NCBI GenBank assembly: GCA_002482535.1
Contig: DLGE01000001.1
Span: 405,395 to 469,394, forward strand
Source of the DNA: Peptococcaceae bacterium UBA7702
GTDB taxonomy: Bacteria > Bacillota > Dehalobacteriia > UBA7702
Direction of reading: 5' to 3'
Length of the DNA: 64,000 nt
In this document: positions 49,189 through 57,589 of the stretch, piece by piece
Position numbering within the stretch: position 1 is the first letter of the stretch
Layout of the letters: each line of letters begins with the position of its first letter
Notes under the pieces: generated by a model
Database searches by the model: none
What the model was told of the DNA's origin: nothing
What the model saw: only the letters and a program-made list of their open reading frames with translations
Made by a program: the position numbers and the translations under genes

Positions 49189-50832
49189 TTGAGTGGTAGA
49201 CGAAAGGGGGAAAGTGAAATAAAAAAGAATTTTAAACAAAAAATCAAAGAATCTGTTTATGCCGTTGTTCCCATTGTTTTCATTGTTTTATTTCTTCATT
49301 TTACCATCACGCCGATCAACGGCGACATGGCCATACTGTTTCTTATGTCGTCGGTATTTCTGATTTTGGGCATGGGACTATTTACGTTAGGCGCCGACAT
49401 CGCCATGGTGCCCATGGGGGAAGCGGTGGGCAGCGCAATCAGCAAATCGAAAAAGATATGGCTGATCATCGTGGCGGCGTTCCTGATGGGGCTGGCCATT
49501 ACGGTAGCGGAACCGGATTTGACGGTTCTTGCCCAGCAGGTGCCGATGGTGCCCAACCGAATTTTGATTTATACCATCGGTTTTGGCGTCGGGTTCTTTC
49601 TTGTTGTCGCTTTACTTCGTATTGTTCTCGGTCTCTCCTTGCGGCTACTGCTGGCCATTTCCTATTTGATCCTTGGTGTTCTCGCATTTTTCATACCGTC
49701 GGATGTTTTGTCTGTGGCTTTTGATTCCGGCGGTGTCACCACGGGACCGGTCACGGTGCCCTTCATGATCGCCTTGGGTATTGGTGTTGCATCGGTGCGT
49801 ACCGGCCCCAATGCGGAAAACGACAGCTTTGGCATCGTGGCCTTATGTTCTGTAGGACCCATCATTGCCGTCCTTTTTCTCGGACTGTTTTTCGATATGT
49901 CCTCCAGCGGCTACACTTTTACGGTATCAGAAATCAATGGTGTGGACTCTGTTTTCAGGATCTATGGTGAAGGGCTGCTGCATCAGGCCAAAAATGTCGC
50001 TTTGGCTTTATCTCCCATTGTCGTCATATCTATGGTCTTCCAGATCTTCCTGCTGAAACTGCCAAAAATCAAAATGAAGCGCATCGGTTTTGGTCTCATC
50101 TATACTTATTTAGGTTTGGTGCTCTTCTTGACCAGCGTTAATGTGGGTTTTCTGCCGGTGGGCAATTTCCTCGGCGGCGCTTTGGCCAGTTTAGACGCGG
50201 CCTGGAAACTATTGCTGCCGGCGATGGTTATGGGCTTTTTTGTGGTTGCTGCGGAACCTGCCATCCATGTTTTGAAAAAGCAAGTGGAAGAAATCACGGT
50301 AGGCGCAATTCCGCAAAAAGCGCTTTTGCTCAGTCTTTCCATTGGGGTTTCGATTTCTCTCGGTTTGGCCATGGTACGCGTTTTGACAGGATTGCCCATC
50401 TGGTATATATTGATTCCAGGTTATGGTTTGGCGCTCCTGCTGACCTTGTTTGTGCCTAAAATATTCACAGCCATCGCCTTTGATTCCGGCGGCGTCGCTT
50501 CCGGACCCATGACTGCCACCTTCCTGCTGCCCTTTTCCATCGGCGCCTGCGCCGCTGTGGGGGGTAATATCATCACCGATGCCTTCGGCCTTGTGGCCAT
50601 GGTGGCCTTGACACCCCTCATTACAGTGCAGGTGTTGGGCTTGATTTATGTATTAAAGACACGGCGTGATCAAAAAGCAGAGATGCGGATGATGTTTGAC
50701 GGTGAAATCATCGAATTTGAAATCCAAGACAATGTAATTGAAGTGGAAGATAATGAATCTGAGGTCGAAGACAATGAAATTGAAGTTGAGGAAAACCAAG
50801 CAGAGACAGGGAGTGTGATTCGACATGAGTGA
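49189..50832 (+). CDS. DUF1538 membrane protein (putative cation antiporter)
   Basis: A protein of up to 547 residues with about 12 membrane helices arranged as two homologous halves. Each half has the motif AFDSGGVTTGPVTVPF / AFDSGGVASGPMTATF and a GIVAL/GLVAMVALTPLI-type helix. DUF1538 proteins include UmpAB, reported as a Na+/H+ antiporter. The last 40 residues are acidic with VEDNE-type repeats. The start is unclear: a TTG at 49189 has no good ribosome site, while AAGGGGG sits eight bases before an in-frame ATA at 49219, where homologues would begin (KKNFKQKIKES). Two PII-like genes follow, the first overlapping. Confidence 0.82.
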   Translation: MSGRRKGESEIKKNFKQKIKESVYAVVPIVFIVLFLHFTITPINGDMAILFLMSSVFLILGMGLFTLGADIAMVPMGEAVGSAISKSKKIWLIIVAAFLMGLAITVAEPDLTVLAQQVPMVPNRILIYTIGFGVGFFLVVALLRIVLGLSLRLLLAISYLILGVLAFFIPSDVLSVAFDSGGVTTGPVTVPFMIALGIGVASVRTGPNAENDSFGIVALCSVGPIIAVLFLGLFFDMSSSGYTFTVSEINGVDSVFRIYGEGLLHQAKNVALALSPIVVISMVFQIFLLKLPKIKMKRIGFGLIYTYLGLVLFLTSVNVGFLPVGNFLGGALASLDAAWKLLLPAMVMGFFVVAAEPAIHVLKKQVEEITVGAIPQKALLLSLSIGVSISLGLAMVRVLTGLPIWYILIPGYGLALLLTLFVPKIFTAIAFDSGGVASGPMTATFLLPFSIGACAAVGGNIITDAFGLVAMVALTPLITVQVLGLIYVLKTRRDQKAEMRMMFDGEIIEFEIQDNVIEVEDNESEVEDNEIEVEENQAETGSVIRHE

Positions 50833-51166
50833 TCAGCGGTTGTTTTTATTGATTACCATTGTGAACAGGGGAAATGGAACCAAGGTGATGGAGCGTTATA
50901 AGGAACAGGGCGTTTCTTTTCATGTGCTGTCCCACGGTTACGGTTCCGCAGACTCCGAATTGCTGGAAATCTTAGGCCTTGGCGAAACGGAAAAAGATGT
51001 GATTCTCAGTATCGGCAATGACGTGGAAACGGAAACCGTTATGACCGGCTGGAGAGAAAATAAAAAAATTCAGGATCAGGGGAAGGGCATTGTTTTTACG
51101 GTGCCGCTGTCAGCCATCGTCGGCCAGCAGGTTCTTTCCTATCTTACCGAAAGGGCGGTGCAATAA
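50825..51166 (+). CDS. PII-like signalling protein (copy 1)
   Basis: A 113-residue protein with a PII/GlnB-like fold pattern (LFLLITIVNRGNGTKVMERYKEQGVSFHVLSHGYGSAD ... KGIVFTVPLSAIVGQQVL). It lacks the GlnB T-loop with its uridylylated Tyr. The start overlaps the end of the DUF1538 gene by eight bases. PII-like proteins often bind and gate a neighbouring transporter, so it probably regulates the DUF1538 protein. Confidence 0.8.
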   Translation: MSDQRLFLLITIVNRGNGTKVMERYKEQGVSFHVLSHGYGSADSELLEILGLGETEKDVILSIGNDVETETVMTGWRENKKIQDQGKGIVFTVPLSAIVGQQVLSYLTERAVQ

Positions 51167-51487
51167 ATGACAGAAAAACAGTGCGGAGCATTGATTGTTA
51201 CCATTGTTAACAGAGGTTTTTCCGAAGAAGTTGTGGAAGCGTCAAAGGAGGCGGGGGCCGGCGGCGGTACGATTGTTCACGGTCTCGGTTCCGGCAGCGC
51301 CGCCGACGCCAAATTGTTTGGTGTCGCCATCATGCCGGAAAAAGATATTGTGCTGACCGTTGTCGCGGAAGAAAAAAAGCACGCTGTGATGGCGGCGATT
51401 CATGAAAAAGTCGGTCTCAACGAAAAGGGGAAGGGTATTGTATTTTCCCTTCCCGTCAATGATGTGGTGGGTACGAAGAATCTTTAA
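51167..51487 (+). CDS. PII-like signalling protein (copy 2)
   Basis: A 106-residue paralogue of the previous gene (GALIVTIVNRGFSEEVVEASKEAGAGGGTIVHGLGSGSAADAKLFG, KGIVFSLPVNDVVG). It contains GxGS-type glycine loops instead of a long T-loop. It starts on the base after the preceding stop, so the pair is probably made together and may form a hetero-oligomer. Confidence 0.8.
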   Translation: MTEKQCGALIVTIVNRGFSEEVVEASKEAGAGGGTIVHGLGSGSAADAKLFGVAIMPEKDIVLTVVAEEKKHAVMAAIHEKVGLNEKGKGIVFSLPVNDVVGTKNL

Positions 51488-51586
51488 CAGGCTGGATTCA
51501 CTTTTTGTGGCATTGAAAATGCCCCAAAAAGTATAAACTTCGAATTCTTCCTGAATATTCAATGCCAAAAAGAGAGGGTATCCCTG
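51488..51586 (+). repeat. 99-base hairpin repeat, copy A
   Basis: Differs from copy C by one base. It starts with CAGGCTGGATTCACTTTTTG, contains the hairpin CTTTTTGTGGCATT/AATGCCCCAAAAAG with loop GAA, then TATAAACTTCGAAT and the left half of the terminator found beside tRNA-Gln. Confidence 0.95.
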
Positions 51587-51618
51587 TCGTCATACGGAAG
51601 TAGGATGTAATAGTTCAA

Positions 51619-51706
51619 AGGCTGGATTTGCTTTTGCAAGCGCTGCGCGCAGGCAAAAGTATAAACTTCGGGCCAAGCGTCATGCGGTAGGTGGATGTTG
51701 CATGTA
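51619..51706 (+). repeat. Diverged hairpin repeat, copy B
   Basis: It shares the outer parts AGGCTGGATT and AAAAGTATAAACTTCG with copies A and C, but the stem is different and still pairs (CTTTTGC/GCAAAAG around AAGCGCTGCGCGCAG). Its tail CGTCATGCGG-TAGG resembles the bases after copy A (51587-51618). Confidence 0.85.
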
Positions 51707-51805
51707 CAGGCTGGATTCACTTTTTGTGGCATTGAAAATGCCCCAAAAAGTATAAACTTCGAATCCTTCCTGAATATTCAATGCCAAAAAGAGAGGGTAT
51801 CCCTG
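51707..51805 (+). repeat. 99-base hairpin repeat, copy C
   Basis: Nearly identical to copy A. It runs into the full terminator hairpin next to tRNA-Gln. Confidence 0.95.
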
Positions 51806-51824
51806 CGGGATACCCTCTCTTTTT
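51786..51824 (-). terminator. Bidirectional terminator of the tRNA unit
   Basis: A perfect 18-bp stem AAAAAGAGAGGGTATCCC / GGGATACCCTCTCTTTTT with a TGC loop, directly adjoining the CCA end of tRNA-Gln. Confidence 0.9.
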
Positions 51825-51898
51825 GGCAGGGGAGGCTGGATTCGAACCAGCGAGTCACGGACCCAGAAACCGTTGCCTTGCCGCTTGGCCACACCCCT
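51824..51898 (-). tRNA. tRNA-Gln, anticodon CTG
   Basis: A 75-base cloverleaf with an encoded CCA end. The D-arm GCCAAGCGGCAAGGC and T-arm GCTGGTTCGAATCCAGC are typical of tRNA-Gln, and the anticodon loop TTCTGGG gives CTG. Two T-T mismatches (acceptor position 6-67 and anticodon stem 31-39) weaken it, so it may be a minor or degenerating isoacceptor; GatCAB presumably charges the main TTG tRNA, which is not in this window. Confidence 0.8.
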
Positions 51899-51927
51899 AT
51901 AAAAAATATTACATTCTTGGAAAACTC

Positions 51928-52004
51928 TGGTCGGGACGACAGGATTTGAACCTGCGGCCTCCTGATCCCAAATCAGGTGCGCTACCAAGCTGCGCTACGT
52001 CCCG
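51928..52004 (-). tRNA. tRNA-Pro, anticodon TGG
   Basis: A 77-base cloverleaf: acceptor CGGGACG/CGTCCCG, anticodon stem CCTGA/TCAGG with loop TTTGGGA (anticodon TGG), T-arm GCAGGTTCAAATCCTGT, encoded CCA. It is co-transcribed with tRNA-Gln, 29 bases downstream. Confidence 0.96.
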
Positions 52005-52020
52005 TAGTCCCGTGCTCTTT

Positions 52021-52049
52021 AGTATAGCAAAACGCGTTTTTCTTGTCAA
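52021..52049 (-). promoter_or_regulatory. Promoter of the tRNA-Pro/tRNA-Gln unit
   Basis: On the minus strand, a perfect TTGACA (52044-52049), a 17-base spacer, and TATACT (52021-52026), 17 bases before tRNA-Pro. Confidence 0.85.
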
Positions 52050-52373
52050 TACTTGAAATCAAATTCGACGAAATTGCAATCAAAGAGGACATAAAGTTAA
52101 AATTGCCTATGAATTTTTTTGCATATAAAACAAAAAATAAAAGAAATTTAGAAATTTATTTTTTATATTTGGCTTTTTTGTCGCTGAAAACGTGTTTTTT
52201 CTGACGTCTAAAGATATCCTTATAGTGGCTTTTTTATTCATCTGGAAAAAGAAAAACGCGAAATCAACAACAAAGTCAACAGAAAACAATAAATTTCCCT
52301 ATATAATTTTTACCCTGAAACCTATAATAAGCTTAGTGAGCAATGTGCACTGAGAGCAAAGGAGGCTCATCAT
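52050..52373 (+). other. AT-rich upstream region of the CODH/ACS operon
   Basis: No gene is visible. It contains two TATAAT hexamers (52302-52307 and 52323-52328), neither with a clear -35 box at 16-18 bases, so the operon promoter may need an activator. The ribosome site of cooC (AAAGGAGG) is at its end. Confidence 0.5.
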
Positions 52374-53150
52374 ATGAAATTTGCCGTTTCGGGAAAAGGC
52401 GGCGTAGGCAAGACGACATTATCCGCAAACCTTGCGTTCCAAATGCGTGACAAAGGATACCAGGTATTTGCGATTGATGCCGATCCGGACCTCAGCCTCG
52501 GTACCGTTTTGGGTTTAAGCGAAGAAGAAATTCAGAAATTGAAACCCATTGTTGAAATGCGTGAAATGATTGTTGCACGAACCCAGGGAGATGGCGCGAT
52601 GTACGTCATTAACCCTGAAGTTGATGATATTTGGCAGAAGTTCTCCATTGAGGTGAACGGCATTCGTTTCCTGAAAATGGGGGCCATTAAAACAGGAGGC
52701 AGCTCCTGCTATTGTTTGGAAAATACTTTTTTGAATTCTCTCGTAAATTCCATTGTGATCAAAACGAAAGAAGCTGTTTTACTTGACATGGGCGCGGGGA
52801 TTGAACACCTGACCCGTGGCACGTCAAGAGGTGTCGACTGTATCATTATTGTGGTAGAGCCCTCCGTCGTCAGCACGGATACGGCGAAAGTTACCAAAAA
52901 ACTGGCGGAAGATATTGGCATTAAGAACATTTTTTATGTGGGCAATAAAATCCGCAGTGAAAAGGAAATTGAGTTTCTGAAAACGAGAGTACCCGCGGAT
53001 ATGATTTTAGGGTGCATCAGCTATAACGATTATCTTCTGGATCAGGCCATGGGCCTTGCGGCAGATGATAATGGGGCTGGAAAAGAAAAATTCGATGCGG
53101 AAATCGCCGGGATTTTAAAGAACATCGAAGATAGATTTGGCGGCGCCTAA
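52374..53150 (+). CDS. cooC: CODH nickel-insertion ATPase CooC/AcsF (copy 1)
   Basis: A 258-residue MinD/ParA-type ATPase. It has the deviant Walker A GKGGVGKTTLSANLAF, DADPDLSLG, and a CYC motif (SSCYCLEN) like the CxC of CooC that binds Ni2+ or Zn2+ between two subunits. It loads nickel into carbon monoxide dehydrogenase or the acetyl-CoA synthase A-cluster. First gene of the operon, 90 bases before acsA. Confidence 0.93.
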   Translation: MKFAVSGKGGVGKTTLSANLAFQMRDKGYQVFAIDADPDLSLGTVLGLSEEEIQKLKPIVEMREMIVARTQGDGAMYVINPEVDDIWQKFSIEVNGIRFLKMGAIKTGGSSCYCLENTFLNSLVNSIVIKTKEAVLLDMGAGIEHLTRGTSRGVDCIIIVVEPSVVSTDTAKVTKKLAEDIGIKNIFYVGNKIRSEKEIEFLKTRVPADMILGCISYNDYLLDQAMGLAADDNGAGKEKFDAEIAGILKNIEDRFGGA

Positions 53151-53240
53151 GCCGCGATTGTATGGGGGATGTGAATTCCCCCTTCTTAGAGTGACAAAAA
53201 TTAAATTTAATAAAAATAATATTTACCAAGGAGGTAAACC

Positions 53241-55268
53241 ATGCCTAGATTCAGAGATACGGAACTAAAACTAAGCCCTTCAGTACCTCGTAAGGAACGG
53301 GTAAAAGATCCGAAGAACATGATGCGTTCCGTGGATCCCGCAGCATTGGATATGCTGGCGAAGTACAAAGATTCCGGCATCATAACCGGTTTCCAGCGTT
53401 ATGTTGCCCAACAGCCGCAGTGCGCCTTTGGTTACGAAGGTGTCTGCTGCAGAATTTGTATCCAGGGTCCCTGTCGCGTGAAAGGCCTTGAAGGCGAAAA
53501 GAGCAAGGGGATTTGCGGTGCACATGATTACACCATCGTTGCCCGTAACATCGCGAGACTTGCCGCCGGCGGCGCTTCCGCCCACTCCGACCACGGTCGT
53601 GAAATCGTTTACACGCTGTTAGCCGCTTCCCGCGGTGAAACCGGAGACTATAAAGTAAAAGACGAAGCAAAACTTCGTGCCGTTGCCGCCAATGTCGGTA
53701 TTAGCGCCGAAGGGAAGGACACCAATGCTTTGGCCGAAGAAATCGCCCTTGCCGCTTTGAATGATTTTGGCAACATTTCTTCTGAGCCCTGTCGTTGGTT
53801 GACTTCTTATATCACCGATGGTAGAAAAACCAAATTTGATGAATGTGAAATCGCACCGACTTCCATTGACCGTTCCGTCGTAAGTATGCTGCATCAGACT
53901 CATATGGGCGTCGACGCGGATCCCGTCAACATCATTTTCGGTGCTTTGAAAACATCTCTTGCCGACTATGTCGGTATGCATATTTCCACCGACGTATCCG
54001 ACATTCTCCTTGGTACGCCGGAACCTTGCACCACCGAAGCAAACCTTGGCGTCATCAAAGCCGATAAAGTTAACATCATTCTCCACGGTCACAATCCGCT
54101 CTTAAGCCAGACCGTTGTGGATGTTGCCTCTGAAATGGAAGATGAAGCCAAAGCGGCGGGTGCTGCCGGGATTCAGCTTTCCGGGATCTGCTGCACCGGT
54201 AACGAAGTTCTGATGCGTTCCGGTGTTCCCATTGCCACCAACTTCTCCTCTCAGGAATTGGCGATCATGACCGGCGCCGCCGACTTGATGGTTGTCGACG
54301 TTCAGTGCATCATGCCCAGCATTCGTGCTGTTGCCGAATGTTTCAATACCACCATCGTTACGACCATGGGCATCTCCAAGATTCCCGGTTCCGAACACAT
54401 CGCTTTTGACGAAGAACATGCCATTGAGAGCGCTCAAAAGATCGTTCGTATGGCCATTGAAGCTTACAAAAAGAGACAGGGGAAAGAAGTTTATATTCCT
54501 CAGGTTAAGAGCAAAGTTGTCGCCGGCTTCAGCCTCGAAGCGATACTCGATCTCTTCGGCGCTTTGAATCCCGAAACTCCCATGCAGGCTTTGATTGACG
54601 AAATCACTGCCGGCAACATCAAGGGTGTTGCCCACTTCTGCGGCTGCAACAACCTGGAATCCGTCCACGACGAAAATCATTTGGAAATCGTGGCCAAACT
54701 GTTAAAGGAAAATGTCTTTGTCATCGCAACCGGTTGCGCCGCCCAGGCTATGGCCAAAGCTGGTTTCATGGATCCCGCCCAGGTTGACAAACACTGCGGC
54801 GAAAACCTGGCTGCTTTCATCCATAAACTGGAAGCAGGCAGCAAAGATAAGCTCTCTGACGGTCTGCCCCCCGCTTTCCATATGGGCTCCTGCGTCGACA
54901 ATTCCCGTTGCCACGACTTCCTCACTCTGATGGCGAAAACTATGGGTGTGGATACGCCGAAAGTTCCTTTCGTTGCCACGGCTCCTGAAGCAATGAGTGA
55001 AAAAGCGATTTCCATCGGTAGCGGCCTTGTTGCCATGGGTGTTCCCACCCATGTTGGCACCATGCCTCCCATCGAAGGTAGCGCCTGCGTTTATGACATC
55101 GCCTGCCGCATCGCCTCCGACGTTTATGGTGGTTACTTCATCTTCGAAACAGACTTTAATAAAGCCACTGATAAGTTACTCGCCGCTCTGGATTACCGCA
55201 CCTGGAAAATGGGCGTTCATAAAGCGACTGCTGAAAAATATGAAGCGCCTCTGACCAGGAATTATTGA
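53241..55268 (+). CDS. acsA: Carbon monoxide dehydrogenase catalytic subunit
   Basis: A 675-residue Ni-Fe-S enzyme that interconverts CO2 and CO. D-cluster ligands Cys61 and Cys69, B-cluster ligands Cys70, Cys73, Cys78 and Cys92 (CCRICIQGPCRV...CGAHD), and the C-cluster ligands in LHGHNP (His about 282), GICCTGNE, FCGCNN, ATGCAA and MGSCVDN are all in place. In this operon it works as the beta subunit of the bifunctional CODH/ACS and feeds CO to AcsB through a tunnel. The start has AAGGAGG. Confidence 0.97.
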   Translation: MPRFRDTELKLSPSVPRKERVKDPKNMMRSVDPAALDMLAKYKDSGIITGFQRYVAQQPQCAFGYEGVCCRICIQGPCRVKGLEGEKSKGICGAHDYTIVARNIARLAAGGASAHSDHGREIVYTLLAASRGETGDYKVKDEAKLRAVAANVGISAEGKDTNALAEEIALAALNDFGNISSEPCRWLTSYITDGRKTKFDECEIAPTSIDRSVVSMLHQTHMGVDADPVNIIFGALKTSLADYVGMHISTDVSDILLGTPEPCTTEANLGVIKADKVNIILHGHNPLLSQTVVDVASEMEDEAKAAGAAGIQLSGICCTGNEVLMRSGVPIATNFSSQELAIMTGAADLMVVDVQCIMPSIRAVAECFNTTIVTTMGISKIPGSEHIAFDEEHAIESAQKIVRMAIEAYKKRQGKEVYIPQVKSKVVAGFSLEAILDLFGALNPETPMQALIDEITAGNIKGVAHFCGCNNLESVHDENHLEIVAKLLKENVFVIATGCAAQAMAKAGFMDPAQVDKHCGENLAAFIHKLEAGSKDKLSDGLPPAFHMGSCVDNSRCHDFLTLMAKTMGVDTPKVPFVATAPEAMSEKAISIGSGLVAMGVPTHVGTMPPIEGSACVYDIACRIASDVYGGYFIFETDFNKATDKLLAALDYRTWKMGVHKATAEKYEAPLTRNY

Positions 55269-55292
55269 TAAGGGACGAAAGGAGGTACAACT

Positions 55293-57476
55293 ATGTCTTT
55301 TGATGAAATCTATAACGGTGCCATTGAAGAAGGAAAAGAGCCGAAATTACTCTTTAAACAAGCACAGGAAGGTGCCATCATTGCCACCAGCTATGCTGAA
55401 ATCCTCTTGACGAAAGCACTGAAAAAATATGGTGCGGATCAGGAAATCAAATACCCCGATACCGCCTATTATCTCCCGGTTATTGCCTGTTTAAGCGGTG
55501 ATAAAGTTACCACTTTGGGTCAGCTGCCCGCGGTTTTGAACAAAAAACGCGCTCAAATCTTTGAACCGTTGACCTTTGAAAACGCCCGTCTCGCCGGTGA
55601 AGCAACGTTATTTGCCGCCGAAATCATTGAAGCGTTGAAATACATTGAAACCGAAAAACCTTACGAAGAACCTTGGCTCGGTTTCATCGGTGACCCCGTC
55701 GTCCGTAAATACGGTATCAAAATGGTTGACTGGACCATCCCCGGCGAAGCCATCATTTTGGGCCGTGCCAAAGACTCCAAAGCCGCCGCGAAAATCGTGG
55801 CCAAACTGATGGGTCAAGGCATGATGCTCTTCCTCAGCGATGAAGTGATCGAACAATTGCTGGAAGAAAACGTCAAACTCGGTCTCGACTACATCGCTTA
55901 TCCTCTCGGTAACTTCACCCAAGTGGTTCATGCCGCCAACTACGCGCTCCGCGCCGGTATGATGTTCGGTAATATCACCCCCGGTGACACCGAAGCTCAA
56001 AGAGATTACCAGAGAAGAAGAATTATGGCCTTCGGTATTCACCTCGGCGAAAGAGATGAAGTAAAGACCGCCGCCGAATTCGGCTGCATTTACCTGGGCT
56101 TCCCCATCGTTACCGACCAGGTTTTGTCTCCGGAAGAAACCCTCAATGACTGGTACGTTTCCGAGCCCGATTACGATAAGATCGTCGCTCTCGCCATGGA
56201 AATCCGCGGCGTCAAACTGACCAATATCGAAATCGATATTCCCATCAACCAGGGTCCCGCTTTTGAAGGTGAAACGATCCGCAAAGGCGATATGTACTAT
56301 GAAATGGGGAACAATAAATCCGAAGCTTTCGAACTGGTACGCATGGTTGACGCCGATCATATCGAAGACGGTAAAATTACCGTGGTCGGTCCCGAAACCA
56401 ACGAATTCAACGAAGGCGACAAGATTCCCATCGGTATTGTCGTTGATATCTACGGTCGGAAAATGCAAGAAGACTTTGAAGGCGTGCTGGAACGCCGCGT
56501 TCACTATTTCATCAACTACGGTGAAGGTATCTGGCATGTGAACCAGCGTGATACCGTTTGGATGCGCATCAGTAAAGAAGCCATTGCCAAAGGCTTCCGC
56601 TTCAAAGATTACGGTGAACTGCTCATCGCCAAATACAAACAGGAATACTCCGCCATTGTCGACCGTGTACAGGTGACCATCTACACCGACAAAGAAGAAG
56701 TTTCCAAGATGCATAAAGAGGCGAAAGATATTTACACCCAGCGGGATAACCGTCTGAAAGAATTGAGAGACGAAAAGGTTGATATCTTCTACAGCTGTCT
56801 GCTTTGTCAGTCTTTCGCTCCGAACCACGTTTGCGTTCTGACCCCTGAACACGTCGGTCTCTGCGGCGCTGTTTCCTGGCTCGACGCCAAAGCCGCTTAC
56901 GAAATCGATCCCAACGGCGCCAACCAGCCCGTGGAAAAAGGCGAAGCCATCGATGAAGAAAAGGGTATGTGGCAAACGTGTAACGATTACTTCTACAAAG
57001 AATCCCATCAGTCGGTGGAAAAAGTTAACCTTTATACCATGATGGATTCTCCCGCGACTTCCTGCGGTTGCTTTGAAGCGATTATGTCCGTGCTCTTTGA
57101 ATGCAACGGCATTATGATCGCCACCCGTAACCATACCGGTATGACGCCCTGCGGCATGACCTTCTCCACCTTAGCCGGTTCCTGCGGCGGCGGCGTACAG
57201 ACCCCTGGTTTCCTGGGTATCGGTCGTTCCTACCTGCTCTCCGGCAAATTCATTCCCGCCGACGGCGGCCGTGCCAGAATTGTCTGGATGCCCACCGAAC
57301 TGAAGGATGAAATCCGTGACGAGTTCAACGCAGCCTGCGAAGAAGAAGGTCTCGGCCCGAACTTCATCGATAAGATTGCCGATGAAACCGTCGGTACCAG
57401 TGCTGATGAAATTCTGCCCTGGCTCGAAGAACAAGGTCATCCCGCCCTTACGATGCCCGATATTATGGGTGAGTAA
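55293..57476 (+). CDS. acsB: Acetyl-CoA synthase, CODH/ACS alpha subunit
   Basis: A 727-residue enzyme that joins CO, the methyl group from the corrinoid protein and CoA. The A-cluster ligands are complete: Cys502, Cys505, Cys514 and Cys524 for the 4Fe-4S part and Cys591-Gly592-Cys593 for the distal nickel site; the numbering is four below the Moorella enzyme. The bacterial N-terminal domain that docks CODH is present. It lies 24 bases after acsA. A strong hairpin follows before acsC. Confidence 0.97.
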   Translation: MSFDEIYNGAIEEGKEPKLLFKQAQEGAIIATSYAEILLTKALKKYGADQEIKYPDTAYYLPVIACLSGDKVTTLGQLPAVLNKKRAQIFEPLTFENARLAGEATLFAAEIIEALKYIETEKPYEEPWLGFIGDPVVRKYGIKMVDWTIPGEAIILGRAKDSKAAAKIVAKLMGQGMMLFLSDEVIEQLLEENVKLGLDYIAYPLGNFTQVVHAANYALRAGMMFGNITPGDTEAQRDYQRRRIMAFGIHLGERDEVKTAAEFGCIYLGFPIVTDQVLSPEETLNDWYVSEPDYDKIVALAMEIRGVKLTNIEIDIPINQGPAFEGETIRKGDMYYEMGNNKSEAFELVRMVDADHIEDGKITVVGPETNEFNEGDKIPIGIVVDIYGRKMQEDFEGVLERRVHYFINYGEGIWHVNQRDTVWMRISKEAIAKGFRFKDYGELLIAKYKQEYSAIVDRVQVTIYTDKEEVSKMHKEAKDIYTQRDNRLKELRDEKVDIFYSCLLCQSFAPNHVCVLTPEHVGLCGAVSWLDAKAAYEIDPNGANQPVEKGEAIDEEKGMWQTCNDYFYKESHQSVEKVNLYTMMDSPATSCGCFEAIMSVLFECNGIMIATRNHTGMTPCGMTFSTLAGSCGGGVQTPGFLGIGRSYLLSGKFIPADGGRARIVWMPTELKDEIRDEFNAACEEEGLGPNFIDKIADETVGTSADEILPWLEEQGHPALTMPDIMGE

Positions 57477-57506
57477 AAAATAAGACAACTTAATTTTTGT
57501 TCCCAG

Positions 57507-57551
57507 CTCAGACGAGTACGTAGACGGGTATGTTTCACGTACTCGTCTGAG
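57507..57551 (+). other. Perfect 15-bp hairpin between acsB and acsC
   Basis: CTCAGACGAGTACGT pairs with ACGTACTCGTCTGAG around a 15-base loop. No T run follows, so it is more likely an RNA stability or processing element, or a partial attenuator, than a terminator. Confidence 0.8.
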
Positions 57552-57589
57552 AATGATAAAAACAATTTTTGAAAGGAGTTGTGTATAGA

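Noticed and set aside
51242..51988. Minus-strand frames with a repeated EVYTFWGIFNATKSESSL-like peptide
   Set aside because: They arise from the hairpin repeats and run across tRNA genes; there is no ribosome site or conserved start.
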